Source: Saprospiraceae bacterium
GTDB lineage: Bacteria; Bacteroidota; Bacteroidia; Bacteroidales; JAIPBB01
Length of the DNA stretch: 8,461 nucleotides
Direction of reading: 5' to 3'
Assembly (NCBI GenBank): GCA_021739805.1
Contig: JAIPBB010000240.1
Span: forward strand, 1 to 8,461
Positions within the stretch are counted from its first letter, which is position 1. The number at the start of each line of letters is the position of its first letter. This document shows positions 1 to 6,609 of the stretch, in pieces. The notes beneath the pieces were generated by a model that had not been told where the DNA came from, made no database searches, and saw only the letters and a program-made list of their open reading frames with translations. Made by a program: the position numbers and the translations under genes.

Positions 1-22
1 AGATATTTTTGTTTAATTCAGT

Positions 23-35
23 AATGATTATCATT
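23..35. promoter_or_regulatory. Fur-like palindrome (weak candidate operator)
   Basis: AATGAT-T-ATCATT is a perfect 6-1-6 inverted repeat. It resembles the core of Fur-family operators (consensus core AATGATAATCATT). Any target would be a gene off the left edge, because corA starts over 350 bp away. A short A+T-rich palindrome can arise by chance, so this is only a candidate. Confidence 0.22.
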
Positions 36-166
36 GTTTGTATCTGTAATGAATATTATAAATTATCACACAACGTTCACATATATACGTATATTCCAAA
101 AAAACCAAAAGGTAACCCTATTTTTGAAAGTTTTTTTTATTTTTTTATCAACATTTTTTTGTAATA

Positions 167-188
167 CCTGAATTTAGTGGTTTTCAGG
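167..188 (+). terminator. Stem-loop, possible terminator of an off-window gene
   Basis: CCTGAA (167-172) and TTCAGG (183-188) form a perfect 6-bp stem around a 10-base loop, extendable by two A-T pairs beyond one mismatch. A T-rich stretch follows at about 197-213, but not immediately. No plus-strand gene is visible upstream, so the terminator role is a guess; it could equally be part of a leader or a small structured element. Confidence 0.25.
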
Positions 189-323
189 CATAAAATATTT
201 TTTATTTTTTTGAGAAATTTGCAGAGTTTTATTTGAAAATCGATTTTAAGTACGTAAAATTAAATTTGAAATATGAATTAATTTTTCATTTAGCCAACAA
301 TATCCTTAGTTTAAAATTTTTAT

Positions 324-331
324 TACCTTTG
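324..331 (+). promoter_or_regulatory. Probable -7 box of the corA promoter
   Basis: TACCTTTG matches the Bacteroidota -7 consensus TAnnTTTG exactly. Transcription would start near 336-338 and leave a leader of about 60 bases before the ATG at 399. No clear TTTG-type -33 element lies at the expected 19-21 base spacing. Confidence 0.5.
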
Positions 332-384
332 CATCTTAAAATCAAAATCTATACAGGAATGTAGAAAATATTAATATCAAAAAT

Positions 385-391
385 GGGGAGG
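385..391 (+). promoter_or_regulatory. Strong Shine-Dalgarno site for corA
   Basis: GGGGAGG lies seven bases before the ATG at 399 and fixes the start. Such a G-rich, near-ideal anti-Shine-Dalgarno match is unusual in Bacteroidota, where initiation relies more on A-rich leaders. None of the other gene starts in the window has a comparable site. Confidence 0.6.
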
Positions 392-398
392 TAAGCCT

Positions 399-1313
399 AT
401 GATAGAAACTATTAACATCGGAAATTTAAAATGGCACCATTTATTGAACCCATCGGATGAAAATCTGGATTTTTTACAAACTAATTTTGACTTTCACCCT
501 CTTGATATTGAAGATTGTCGCTCTAAAGTTCAACGTCCTAAAGTTGATATTTATGATGATTATTATTTCCTAATACTTCATTTTCCCTATTTCGATAAGG
601 CAAACAAATTCTTAAAAACCAAGGAAGTTAAAATTTTCTGGGGCAAAGGTTATATTATTACAATTGGCAAGTCACATTGGGTAATTAAAAACCTGTTTGA
701 GAGAACAAAAGAAAATCCAAACATTTTCGAAGATGATGAAATGATTGAGCATTCAAGTGATGGGATTTTATATAAAATTCTTGAAGCTTTGATGAAGGAA
801 ATGCTAACTCTTTTAAATCGAATCGGAACAGAAATCGACCAAATTAGCACTGGATTATTTAATAAAAGAGCAGAAAAAACTATTGAAAGAATTTCTTTCA
901 CAAGAAAAAACATAATTCTTCTTGATACTATTTTTAAACCTCAGCTACGCTTATTCCATAAATTTGAATCGGGCGATATAAAAGGTTATGCAGAGAATAT
1001 GGAAGATTATTGGGGTAATATTCTCGACTACTACCAAAAAATGTGGGATATGACTGAAGACTATGATGAACTAGTTGAAGGTTTTTCAAAAACATTTGAT
1101 TCGATGCAGGCAAATCGAACAAACGAGATAATGAAAATTCTTACTTTCTTCTCTACAATACTTCTTCCATTAACATTTATTACAGGACTTTATGGGATGA
1201 ATATCGGTTTACCATTAAGCGGAAAACCCGGTGCATTTTGGATAATTATTGGTTCAATGGCAACAATTGCTACAGTTTTGATTATATATTTTAAAAGGCG
1301 GAAGTGGCTGTGA
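399..1313 (+). CDS. corA: CorA family magnesium/divalent metal ion transporter
   Basis: Inner-membrane pentameric channel that lets Mg2+ (in some relatives Co2+, Ni2+ or Zn2+) into the cell. The signature GMN selectivity motif is at residues 266-268, directly after a hydrophobic first membrane helix (about 246-265). A short outside loop (IGLPLSGKPG) and a second helix (about 280-298) follow, ending in the basic tail KRRKWL. Residues 1-240 form the soluble funnel domain, with the long charged helix typical of the family from about 120. Length (304 residues) is normal. The start is supported by GGGGAGG seven bases upstream. The gene stands alone, with a probable TAnnTTTG promoter at 324-331, and converges on the barrel gene. 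A tandem heptamer array begins six bases after its TGA. The loop after GMN is glycine/proline-rich and lacks the acidic MPE-type sequence of classical CorA, so substrate preference cannot be set from sequence. Confidence 0.93.
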   Translation: MIETINIGNLKWHHLLNPSDENLDFLQTNFDFHPLDIEDCRSKVQRPKVDIYDDYYFLILHFPYFDKANKFLKTKEVKIFWGKGYIITIGKSHWVIKNLFERTKENPNIFEDDEMIEHSSDGILYKILEALMKEMLTLLNRIGTEIDQISTGLFNKRAEKTIERISFTRKNIILLDTIFKPQLRLFHKFESGDIKGYAENMEDYWGNILDYYQKMWDMTEDYDELVEGFSKTFDSMQANRTNEIMKILTFFSTILLPLTFITGLYGMNIGLPLSGKPGAFWIIIGSMATIATVLIIYFKRRKWL

Positions 1314-1318
1314 GAAGG

Positions 1319-1374
1319 TGTTCGGTATTCAGTATTCGGTATTCGGTGTTCAGTAATCTGTAGGCAGTGGGTAA
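1319..1374. repeat. Heptamer tandem array, word family T(A/G)TTC(A/G)G
   Basis: Seven-base units run without indels from 1319: TGTTCGG, then TATTCAG, then two copies of TATTCGG (1333-1346), then TGTTCAG, with decayed units to 1374. The array begins six bases after the corA stop codon. The same words recur after the YitT gene at 6554-6602, including the decayed tail (compare TAGGCAG-TGGGTAA with TAAGCAG-TTGGTAA). Confidence 0.8.
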
Positions 1375-1385
1375 ATGATTGATTC

Positions 1386-1425
1386 TGAGAGCCTGAGAGC
1401 TTGAGAAGGGGTGAATGGGTGAACG
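1386..1425. repeat. Octamer tandem array (TGAGAGCC / GGTGAATG words)
   Basis: The period here is eight: TGAGAGCC, TGAGAGCT and TGAGAAGG occupy 1386-1409, then GGTGAATG and GGTGAACG fill 1410-1425. The second half also belongs to the inverted repeat shared with 5411-5500. Confidence 0.65.
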
Positions 1426-1490
1426 GCCGAAGCAAGCTTCGCTAGAAACGAGCAACGAGCAACTAGAAACCAGCCACGAGCAACGAGTAA
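1401..1490 (+). repeat. Left copy of ~90-bp inverted repeat flanking the barrel gene
   Basis: Aligned without gaps to the reverse complement of 5411-5500, it matches at 76 of 90 positions by my count. The non-array core 1403-1441 matches at 36 of 39. Longest perfect runs are 13 bp (1414-1426) and 12 bp (1428-1439). The core holds a hairpin: CGAAGC (1428-1433), AA, GCTTCG (1436-1441). The remainder is heptamer array, where part of the match follows from shared periodicity. The pair encloses the barrel gene, but no recombinase or transposase is nearby. Confidence 0.8.
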
Positions 1491-1546
1491 CCAGCCACAA
1501 GCAACGAGCAACAAGCAACCAGCAACGAGAAACCAGCCACTAGAAA
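1442..1546. repeat. 15-unit heptamer array, C-N-A-G-N-(A/C)-A
   Basis: Fifteen consecutive 7-bp units fit with no indel. Positions 1 (C), 3 (A), 4 (G) and 7 (A) are invariant in all fifteen; only positions 2, 5 and 6 vary. Variation comes as recurring words rather than random drift: CGAGCAA four times, CTAGAAA three times, CCAGCCA three times, CAAGCAA twice, plus CGAGTAA, CCAGCAA and CGAGAAA once each. The last unit (1540-1546, CTAGAAA) contains the stop and final phenylalanine codon of the minus-strand barrel gene. Confidence 0.88.
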
Positions 1547-4500
1547 TACGCCCTCAACTGCACATTTCCAATATGAACGGCCTTAACTTCAGGTGATTTT
1601 CGTCCATCGTAAATTATACTAAGTTGAAGATTGTTAGATAGATTTCGTTGATAGGAAATATTCCATGTTGCATTTTTCCCGGCTTTCAAACCCTCAAGCA
1701 TTTCAAAAGCAAGTGAAGTATTTTCAGGGCTATTATAGGCAATTTTGATATAATTAAATTTAAAAAGCAAATTCCCTTTTTTAGCGACATTGTATTTTAT
1801 TTCAGTTCCTAACTTATGATTTTCAACTAATTCATTGTTAACGCTAGTGCTTATAACGTTTTCTTTTTTCGAATAAGTGTAAATTAATCTCACCCTAAAA
1901 GAATTGTTTGGCTGAAAACTAAAACTTGGTTCAGCTTGTTGATAGTCAATATCAAAATCTCTGGATTTGAAATATTCTGAGCTGGAAGTCTTCTTTCCAT
2001 AATTATACAAAGCATTAAACATGATTTTTCTTGTGATATTCCATCTCAACCCGCCACCTTGTTTTGTAGTAGTCCTGGTGTCAAATCCATTTGTAAGAAG
2101 AATTTTATTGCTATTGTCCTGATAGGTGATGTCACAGCCAAATTTTGGATGACTACGATTAAAATATAGATTGTTTCTAAAGGATGAGTTTAGTGTGACC
2201 AGGTTTTGATTATCAATGCTAGTTGAAAATGGGTTATATGCTTTTTCAAAGTCCTTTTCTGTGGTTTTATGGTCAACACGGTAAACAGTTTGGTTCGAGA
2301 ATTTTGAAAGGAATTTTTTAAATCCTTTTTCCTTTCTCCAAATTGCTGCCGGGTTTAGATTTATAGACTCACTAAATTGATTTGTATAAACTTTCTCAAA
2401 ATCATTGGTTGGTGTGAAAATTCTGATATAATTTGCCTGATCCTGGAAAGCAGCAATTTCAACTTCGTCGAGGTCGAGAACACCATTTCCATTATAATCT
2501 GTTTCATTGACATTCCAATAATACACGCCTTGCCCCGGCTCAACTTGCAAATAGGCGAATTCTTTTTTGATTTCTAAACCTGAGCCTATTTCGTAATATA
2601 CATTTGATGTTATTGCTCCCTTGAAATATTTTGAAAAGTATTCGAGCCTACTGACAATGGTGTTGTCTTCATCAATGTTTGTTAGCAAAGAGTCGTTTAT
2701 CGCTAATCTTCGGTATGATGCATTAAAATTTAATCGATTTGAATTGTTATTTAAAAGCATATAAGTGAAACCGAAGTCTTCACCAGTGGTGGCTTTTTTG
2801 AAGTCATTATTAAATGGAAGCAAATCAAAACGTTTTTTGTAATTCAGCTTGAATTTATTTTTAGTTGTGTCGGCATTCATCAAAAATATTTCATATACGT
2901 TGAAGGCAAAGCTATTTCCCATTAAGGAGTCGGTTTGACTATTTTTAAAAGCATTATTCTCTTGTTCTTCTCTGACTCCAATAGTGAAAAATTTAAAATC
3001 CTTAGATAAACCGGCTTTATGTTTTAAATAATTGGTTGTATAAGATTGAGCATCAGTTTGAACAAGGCTTCCGCTAAGTGTGACATGAAACCCTTTTTTG
3101 TTGAAGCTTGAATTTAATTGATTTTGTAATGCATTGTAGATAAGTCCTTTTTTAAAATAATTAAGCTGATAATTTAAAAATCCCGTTTTCGTTTTATCAA
3201 GAGTAATATTTAATCCTGCAATATTTTCGTTCTTTTTCTCTGTTATACCCGACAAATTCCAGTCTCTTTCAAATTCAACACTTCTATACCTTTCGATTGG
3301 GTCAAAATACTTATAAGTCCATTCGTAGTTTAGCTTAGTGATAAGCCTAAGATTAGTGTCTTTTTTACTTAATCCTGACTTGTTTTCAAAAAGAAATTTT
3401 GATGCATATCCTGTATTATCGCCATTATCGTAAGCTGAGAAAGTGTTTAAATCGTTTTCCGAAACTGCTAGTTCAAGAGATGCTATAGTGTTTTTCGAAA
3501 GCTTATAATCAAACCCAAATGCAAACATTTGTTTCTTTTTAGGTGTTACTAAAAGTATTACAGGAGCATAACTTCCCAGATGAGCACCACCTATTGGCTC
3601 TATCCATTGAAATACCCTGCCGTTTCCCGAACTTTTGATTTGAATATAATCTCCGTTTCCTTGTCCTACAAGCGAAAACCCAAGTCGATAAAAAGCACTG
3701 TCGGGATTGGTTGAATAAACAAAAACAGAATCATAACCAAGACTATCAACCATTTTATACAATACTTCATTAACAGAAAAAGCCACAGAATCAATATTAA
3801 ACATAACTGCATCCTGCAAGCTATCGCCAATATTACTAAGCAGATTTTTTTGGTCGTCATCCAAATCTTGTTGAAGCGATTGGTTTTTCAAGTCCTGTTC
3901 CGTGAACATATTAAACCTAAAATTCAATTTCGATGATTCGTATTCTGCACCTGCATGAAATAGCGACCTTGCATAATTTTGGTCGGAATATTCAAACTCA
4001 ATAACTATACGTTTGTCTTTTGTAATCAGGTTATTTGGAGTGAATATTACTTCGGATGTGTTATAATCAATCACATAATCATAGCTTTGACCACGAGTTA
4101 AAAGTTGACCATCTATATAGATTTTCTCGCTTCCTGCCAGAACAATTATGTAAGTTTCATTATTGTTTCCTCTTAGCTTGTAGGGTCCTTGATTGCCTTC
4201 GACTCCAGCTATAATATTTCTGGCATATTTCCCTTTCGACAAAGCTGCTGATGTGGTAAGTTTTAAGTTATTTACTGCTAAACTATTATTAGAATTTTTA
4301 TTTAAGTCAATAATTGTTGAGAAGCTTCCACCCTGGGCTTTTTTATAGTAATTCATAAAATAACTTTTGGGTCGATTCAAAACAAAATCACCGGCAATAA
4401 GTTTGGTTTGATTTTTCGAAAGTTGAATAAAAACTTTATCAAACTCTTGAATTTGCTGAGTGTTTCCATCTGGTTGAATCGGAATATTATTGTCAGTAAT

Positions 4501-5058
4501 AGCAGCCAGAATTTCAATATCATCATTTAATTTTCCTGCCAATTGCAGATTCAGGTTTGAGTTAACAACCACATCCTGGTTGTTTCCGAAGGACACTCCA
4601 CGAGAAATATTCCCACTTTTACTTAATCCTCCGAATTCAAAAATATCCTCGGTTTTTGATGTCGAATATTGGTAAACAAAAGGATTTGTCATTCCTTTTT
4701 CATCAGGCTCTATAAGTTTGAGTTCCTTATGTTTAAATTCTTTTGAAAAATCGTAGGGAAATACTTTATAGTTTACAATTAGCTCTTGATTCAGGTTTTT
4801 GAGTTCAGGTTTAATAATTAATAAACTTTTTGCATAATCAAATTTATAAAGACTATCAGAGATGGTGTTTCCTTTACTATCAAGGACAAATGTTGAACCC
4901 GGAATAATGCTTAATGAGTCAAGTTTAATTGTATCTTTTGGTAATAGTAATTTTTTATTTCTCAGATTTACAAGCTCCTGTGATAGAGTTAAAGCAGGTA
5001 TGAGAAATAAAAACAAAAGATAGATTATAGATTTTATTTTCAAAATTTTAATAAGCAT
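1540..5058 (-). CDS. Large predicted outer-membrane beta-barrel protein, family unresolved
   Basis: I do not recognise a named family. Residues 1-26 are a clear signal peptide: basic start, hydrophobic stretch LLFLFLIPALTLS, likely cleavage before Q27. After an N-terminal beta-rich region (27-130) comes a G-N-I-S-R-G-V-S-F-G stretch (about 150) that in my reading resembles SprA-like Bacteroidota envelope proteins; this is unverified. Residues 309-341 hold a conserved-looking segment (IYIDGQLLTRG, then DYNTSEVIFTP). From about 360 onward the sequence alternates polar and hydrophobic residues in amphipathic strands rich in Y, F, N and K, and ends in QLRAYF, a typical barrel end for BAM insertion. 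Residues 854-865 (DYNGNGVLDLDE) match a Ca2+-binding EF-hand-type loop. There is no TonB plug and no T9SS sorting domain. No other in-frame ATG precedes the signal peptide. A promoter lies close at 5068-5075, and an array overlaps the stop codon. Confidence 0.82.
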   Translation of the reverse strand: MLIKILKIKSIIYLLFLFLIPALTLSQELVNLRNKKLLLPKDTIKLDSLSIIPGSTFVLDSKGNTISDSLYKFDYAKSLLIIKPELKNLNQELIVNYKVFPYDFSKEFKHKELKLIEPDEKGMTNPFVYQYSTSKTEDIFEFGGLSKSGNISRGVSFGNNQDVVVNSNLNLQLAGKLNDDIEILAAITDNNIPIQPDGNTQQIQEFDKVFIQLSKNQTKLIAGDFVLNRPKSYFMNYYKKAQGGSFSTIIDLNKNSNNSLAVNNLKLTTSAALSKGKYARNIIAGVEGNQGPYKLRGNNNETYIIVLAGSEKIYIDGQLLTRGQSYDYVIDYNTSEVIFTPNNLITKDKRIVIEFEYSDQNYARSLFHAGAEYESSKLNFRFNMFTEQDLKNQSLQQDLDDDQKNLLSNIGDSLQDAVMFNIDSVAFSVNEVLYKMVDSLGYDSVFVYSTNPDSAFYRLGFSLVGQGNGDYIQIKSSGNGRVFQWIEPIGGAHLGSYAPVILLVTPKKKQMFAFGFDYKLSKNTIASLELAVSENDLNTFSAYDNGDNTGYASKFLFENKSGLSKKDTNLRLITKLNYEWTYKYFDPIERYRSVEFERDWNLSGITEKKNENIAGLNITLDKTKTGFLNYQLNYFKKGLIYNALQNQLNSSFNKKGFHVTLSGSLVQTDAQSYTTNYLKHKAGLSKDFKFFTIGVREEQENNAFKNSQTDSLMGNSFAFNVYEIFLMNADTTKNKFKLNYKKRFDLLPFNNDFKKATTGEDFGFTYMLLNNNSNRLNFNASYRRLAINDSLLTNIDEDNTIVSRLEYFSKYFKGAITSNVYYEIGSGLEIKKEFAYLQVEPGQGVYYWNVNETDYNGNGVLDLDEVEIAAFQDQANYIRIFTPTNDFEKVYTNQFSESINLNPAAIWRKEKGFKKFLSKFSNQTVYRVDHKTTEKDFEKAYNPFSTSIDNQNLVTLNSSFRNNLYFNRSHPKFGCDITYQDNSNKILLTNGFDTRTTTKQGGGLRWNITRKIMFNALYNYGKKTSSSEYFKSRDFDIDYQQAEPSFSFQPNNSFRVRLIYTYSKKENVISTSVNNELVENHKLGTEIKYNVAKKGNLLFKFNYIKIAYNSPENTSLAFEMLEGLKAGKNATWNISYQRNLSNNLQLSIIYDGRKSPEVKAVHIGNVQLRAYF

Positions 5059-5067
5059 TTATTAAAC

Positions 5068-5075
5068 CAAAGATA
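5068..5075 (-). promoter_or_regulatory. Probable -7 box of the barrel gene promoter
   Basis: On the minus strand this reads TATCTTTG, an exact TAnnTTTG match ending nine bases before the ATG (5058). Transcription would start about four bases before the start codon, so the mRNA would be nearly leaderless, unless another promoter is used. About 21 bases further upstream the minus strand reads TTAG, an imperfect -33 element that falls inside the first nonamer repeat. Confidence 0.42.
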
Positions 5076-5092
5076 GATATTTTTGTTTACTA

Positions 5093-5137
5093 GTGCCTAA
5101 AGTACTTAAAGTGCCTAAAGTACTTAGAGTTTATTGA
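5093..5137. repeat. Nonamer tandem array GT(G/A)C(C/T)TA(A/G)A, left arm
   Basis: The period is nine: GTGCCTAAA (5093), GTACTTAAA (5102), GTGCCTAAA (5111) and GTACTTAGA (5120), with a decayed fifth unit to 5137. Positions 5102-5121 are the inverted complement of 5281-5300 at 19 of 20 bases, so the two arrays could pair as stem arms around a 159-base loop. The stretch between them (5138-5280) is A+T-rich and I see no gene or motif in it. Confidence 0.78.
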
Positions 5138-5282
5138 ACCGCAACATTTATAATTAACTTTAGTAAATATTAATTATTTGCATTTGAGCTTTAATTCATT
5201 GGTAAAAATGCCAAAGAATTTTTTTTGTTTTTAATTTTGATTTATTAAATATCTAATTGTTAATCACTGCTTAATTAATAAC

Positions 5283-5316
5283 TTTAGGCACTCTAAGTAC
5301 TCCAAACTCTAGGCAC
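5283..5316. repeat. Nonamer tandem array, right arm in inverted orientation
   Basis: Read on the minus strand the units are GTGCCTAGA (5316-5308), a seven-base GTTTGGA (5307-5301), GTACTTAGA (5300-5292) and GTGCCTAAA (5291-5283). It is the same word family as 5093-5137, reversed. Alternation of the GTGCC and GTACT word types is kept in both arms. Confidence 0.75.
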
Positions 5317-5410
5317 TTATTTTTTTAAATATTTTTAGTTTTAAACTTTTAACGGAGTTTACATAACGAAGGTTTATTTTAAAAATTATTAATTGAGTGG
5401 ATGTTTGTTT

Positions 5411-5500
5411 TTGCTCGTTGCTCGTTTCTCGTTGCTGGTTGCTCGTGGCTCGTTGCTAACAAAGCTTGCTTCGTCCGTTCACCCATTTACCCCTTCTCCC
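5411..5500 (-). repeat. Right copy of ~90-bp inverted repeat flanking the barrel gene
   Basis: This is the mate of 1401-1490 in opposite orientation, with 76 of 90 positions matching. Positions 5411-5459 are seven exact heptamers (TTGCTCG type; on the minus strand CGAGCAA, CGAGAAA, CCAGCAA, CGAGCCA and TTAGCAA). Positions 5460-5473 are the hairpin CAAAGC-TT-GCTTCG, with one pair changed relative to the left copy. Positions 5474-5498 match the GGGTGAA-type words of the left copy. Confidence 0.8.
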
Positions 5501-5506
5501 ACTCAA

Positions 5507-5562
5507 TTGCCTATCGCTAACAGCCAACTTCCGACTTCTGACTTTTTCCTACTCCTTAGCCT
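5507..5562. repeat. Degenerate heptamer array upstream of the YitT gene
   Basis: Eight 7-bp units can be laid out from 5507: TTGCCTA, TCGCTAA, CAGCCAA, CTTCCGA, CTTCTGA, CTTTTTC, CTACTCC and TTAGCCT. They are less uniform than other arrays; the CTTCCGA/CTTCTGA pair is the clearest. The final CCTTAGCCTA words match the array at the end of dxr (8331-8345). The YitT promoter begins right after it. Confidence 0.55.
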
Positions 5563-5595
5563 ATAAATTTTATAATTTTGCTTTAAATAATTACA

Positions 5596-5603
5596 TACTT
5601 TTG
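5596..5603 (+). promoter_or_regulatory. Probable -7 box of the YitT gene promoter
   Basis: TACTTTTG matches TAnnTTTG exactly and would give a leader of roughly 28 bases before the ATG at 5638. A second match, TAATTTTG at 5573-5580, could be an alternative promoter. No clear -33 element was found at proper spacing. Confidence 0.5.
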
Positions 5604-5637
5604 CACGCTTTTTTAAACATCATTTAAAATCAAAGTT

Positions 5638-6531
5638 ATGGCATTTTTATATAAAGATAAACCATTCTCAAAGAATTGGATAAAAGCTTATTCATTAATT
5701 ATTATTGGGACTTTTATTATGGCGGCAGGATTTGTGTTTTTTATATCACCGCATAAATTAGTTCCGGGAGGTGTATATGGCATTTCAATTATCCTTCATC
5801 ATTTGATTGGAACACCAGTTGGTTTTGTTGCACTGCTAATGGACATTCCTCTTACAATCATAGGGATTAAAGTTTTAGGACCGCGTTTTGGTTGGAGAAC
5901 AGTAGTCGGATTTACTTTTACTGCTATTTTTGTTGATTTGATAACATATTTTTATGGTGAAGTTCCACTTGTTGAAGATGATATACTTTTATCTGCAATT
6001 TTTGGTGGAGTTTTAGTCGGCTTTGGTTTAGGCTTAGTTTTTAAATCTAAAGCAACTTCCGGTGGTTCAGATATTGTTGCCATGATTATTGGTAAATACA
6101 CCAAACTTCCTCTTGGTCAATTAATGATTTATGTTGATTCAACAATAGTTTTGTTAGCTCTATTAGCTTTCAAAGATTGGAAAATTCCATTGTATTCATG
6201 GATTGTAATTTTCATAACAGGAAAAGTAATAGACTTGGTGCTTCAAGGAGTTAGTTATGATAAGACATTGTTTATTATTTCTGACAAACATAGTGAAATC
6301 AGAGATAAAATAATTATTGATTTGAACCGTGGTGGAACCTATTTTAAAGGAGAAGGAATGTATAATGGAAAAGATAAAACTGTTATTTTCACTGCTGTAA
6401 ACAGACGTGAATTAGCTATTCTTCAGGACTTCATACATCAGATTGACCCAATGGCATTTCTTACTGTTATCAATGCAAATCAGATTATTGGTAAAGGCTT
6501 TAAATCTTTATCCGAAGCAGTTGATGAGTAG
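5638..6531 (+). CDS. YitT family membrane protein (DUF161 + DUF2179)
   Basis: Polytopic inner-membrane protein of the YitT group; the transported or sensed substrate of this family is not established. Residues 18-200 hold about five to six membrane segments. They include the conserved-looking PHKLVPGGVYGIS (PGG at 43-45), where the first helix ends, and SKATSGGSDIVA (from 137), both hallmarks of the YitT membrane domain. From about residue 205 (VSYDKTLFIISDK) to 290 lies the soluble DUF2179 domain, with RGGTYFKGEGMY and the ending TVINANQIIGKGF, predicted cytoplasmic and of regulatory type. Length (297 residues) is typical. The start at 5638 is the first ATG after the promoter at 5596-5603; no clear Shine-Dalgarno site is present. 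The gene is divergent from the barrel gene and convergent with rseP, so it is probably transcribed alone. A heptamer array begins about 20 bases after the stop. Confidence 0.9.
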   Translation: MAFLYKDKPFSKNWIKAYSLIIIGTFIMAAGFVFFISPHKLVPGGVYGISIILHHLIGTPVGFVALLMDIPLTIIGIKVLGPRFGWRTVVGFTFTAIFVDLITYFYGEVPLVEDDILLSAIFGGVLVGFGLGLVFKSKATSGGSDIVAMIIGKYTKLPLGQLMIYVDSTIVLLALLAFKDWKIPLYSWIVIFITGKVIDLVLQGVSYDKTLFIISDKHSEIRDKIIIDLNRGGTYFKGEGMYNGKDKTVIFTAVNRRELAILQDFIHQIDPMAFLTVINANQIIGKGFKSLSEAVDE

Positions 6532-6553
6532 ATTTATCCGTTGGGAATGTCGG

Positions 6554-6602
6554 TAATCGGTAATAAGTGTTCGGTAATCGGAAAACAGTAAGCAGTTGGT
6601 AA
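6554..6602. repeat. Heptamer array TAATCGG/TGTTCGG, same family as 1319-1374
   Basis: Seven exact 7-bp units: TAATCGG, TAATAAG, TGTTCGG, TAATCGG, AAAACAG, TAAGCAG and TTGGTAA. The order TGTTC-G then TAATC-G then AGCAG then TGGTAA parallels 1347-1374, allowing one extra heptamer here. This suggests that a composite block, not just a unit, was copied between the two spacers. Confidence 0.75.
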
Positions 6603-6609
6603 TAAGCAA

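Larger units (their letters stand above)
1..398. other. A+T-rich non-coding region upstream of corA
   Basis: I see no convincing gene here; stops are frequent in all frames and the composition is poly-A/T rich. It contains an AATGAT-T-ATCATT palindrome near the left edge, a 12-bp palindrome ATATACGTATAT at 83-94, a small stem-loop at 167-188 and the probable corA promoter at 324-331. The first 15 bases recur exactly at 5075-5089, just upstream of the barrel gene on its minus strand, which hints that a minus-strand gene may start just beyond the left edge. Confidence 0.6.

Noticed and set aside
24..164. A 46-codon open frame on the plus strand (MIIIVCICNEYYK...)
   Set aside because: It is built of A+T-rich low-complexity codons, has no ribosome site or recognisable domain, and ends in a poly-F/I stretch; noise is more likely.
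273..289. ATGAA...TTCAT inverted repeat upstream of corA as an operator
   Set aside because: Only five base pairs in very A+T-rich sequence; expected by chance.
1190..1518. Two minus-strand open frames across the corA 3' end and the heptamer arrays
   Set aside because: Their peptides just read the 7-bp repeats (recurring LVARCSW-like heptads) and overlap corA; a 7-bp period gives open frames by chance.
1442..1546. CRISPR array
   Set aside because: Units are 7 bp with no spacers, and no cas gene is present.
2377..4675. Short open frames on both strands inside the barrel gene
   Set aside because: They are shadows of a long coding frame with signal peptide and barrel features and have no features of their own.
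1540..5058. TonB-dependent receptor
   Set aside because: No TonB box or plug domain is seen after the signal peptide; the N-terminal third does not fit.
1401..5500. Composite transposon or integron bounded by inverted repeats
   Set aside because: There is no transposase or integrase inside, the repeats are imperfect, and no target-site duplication is visible.
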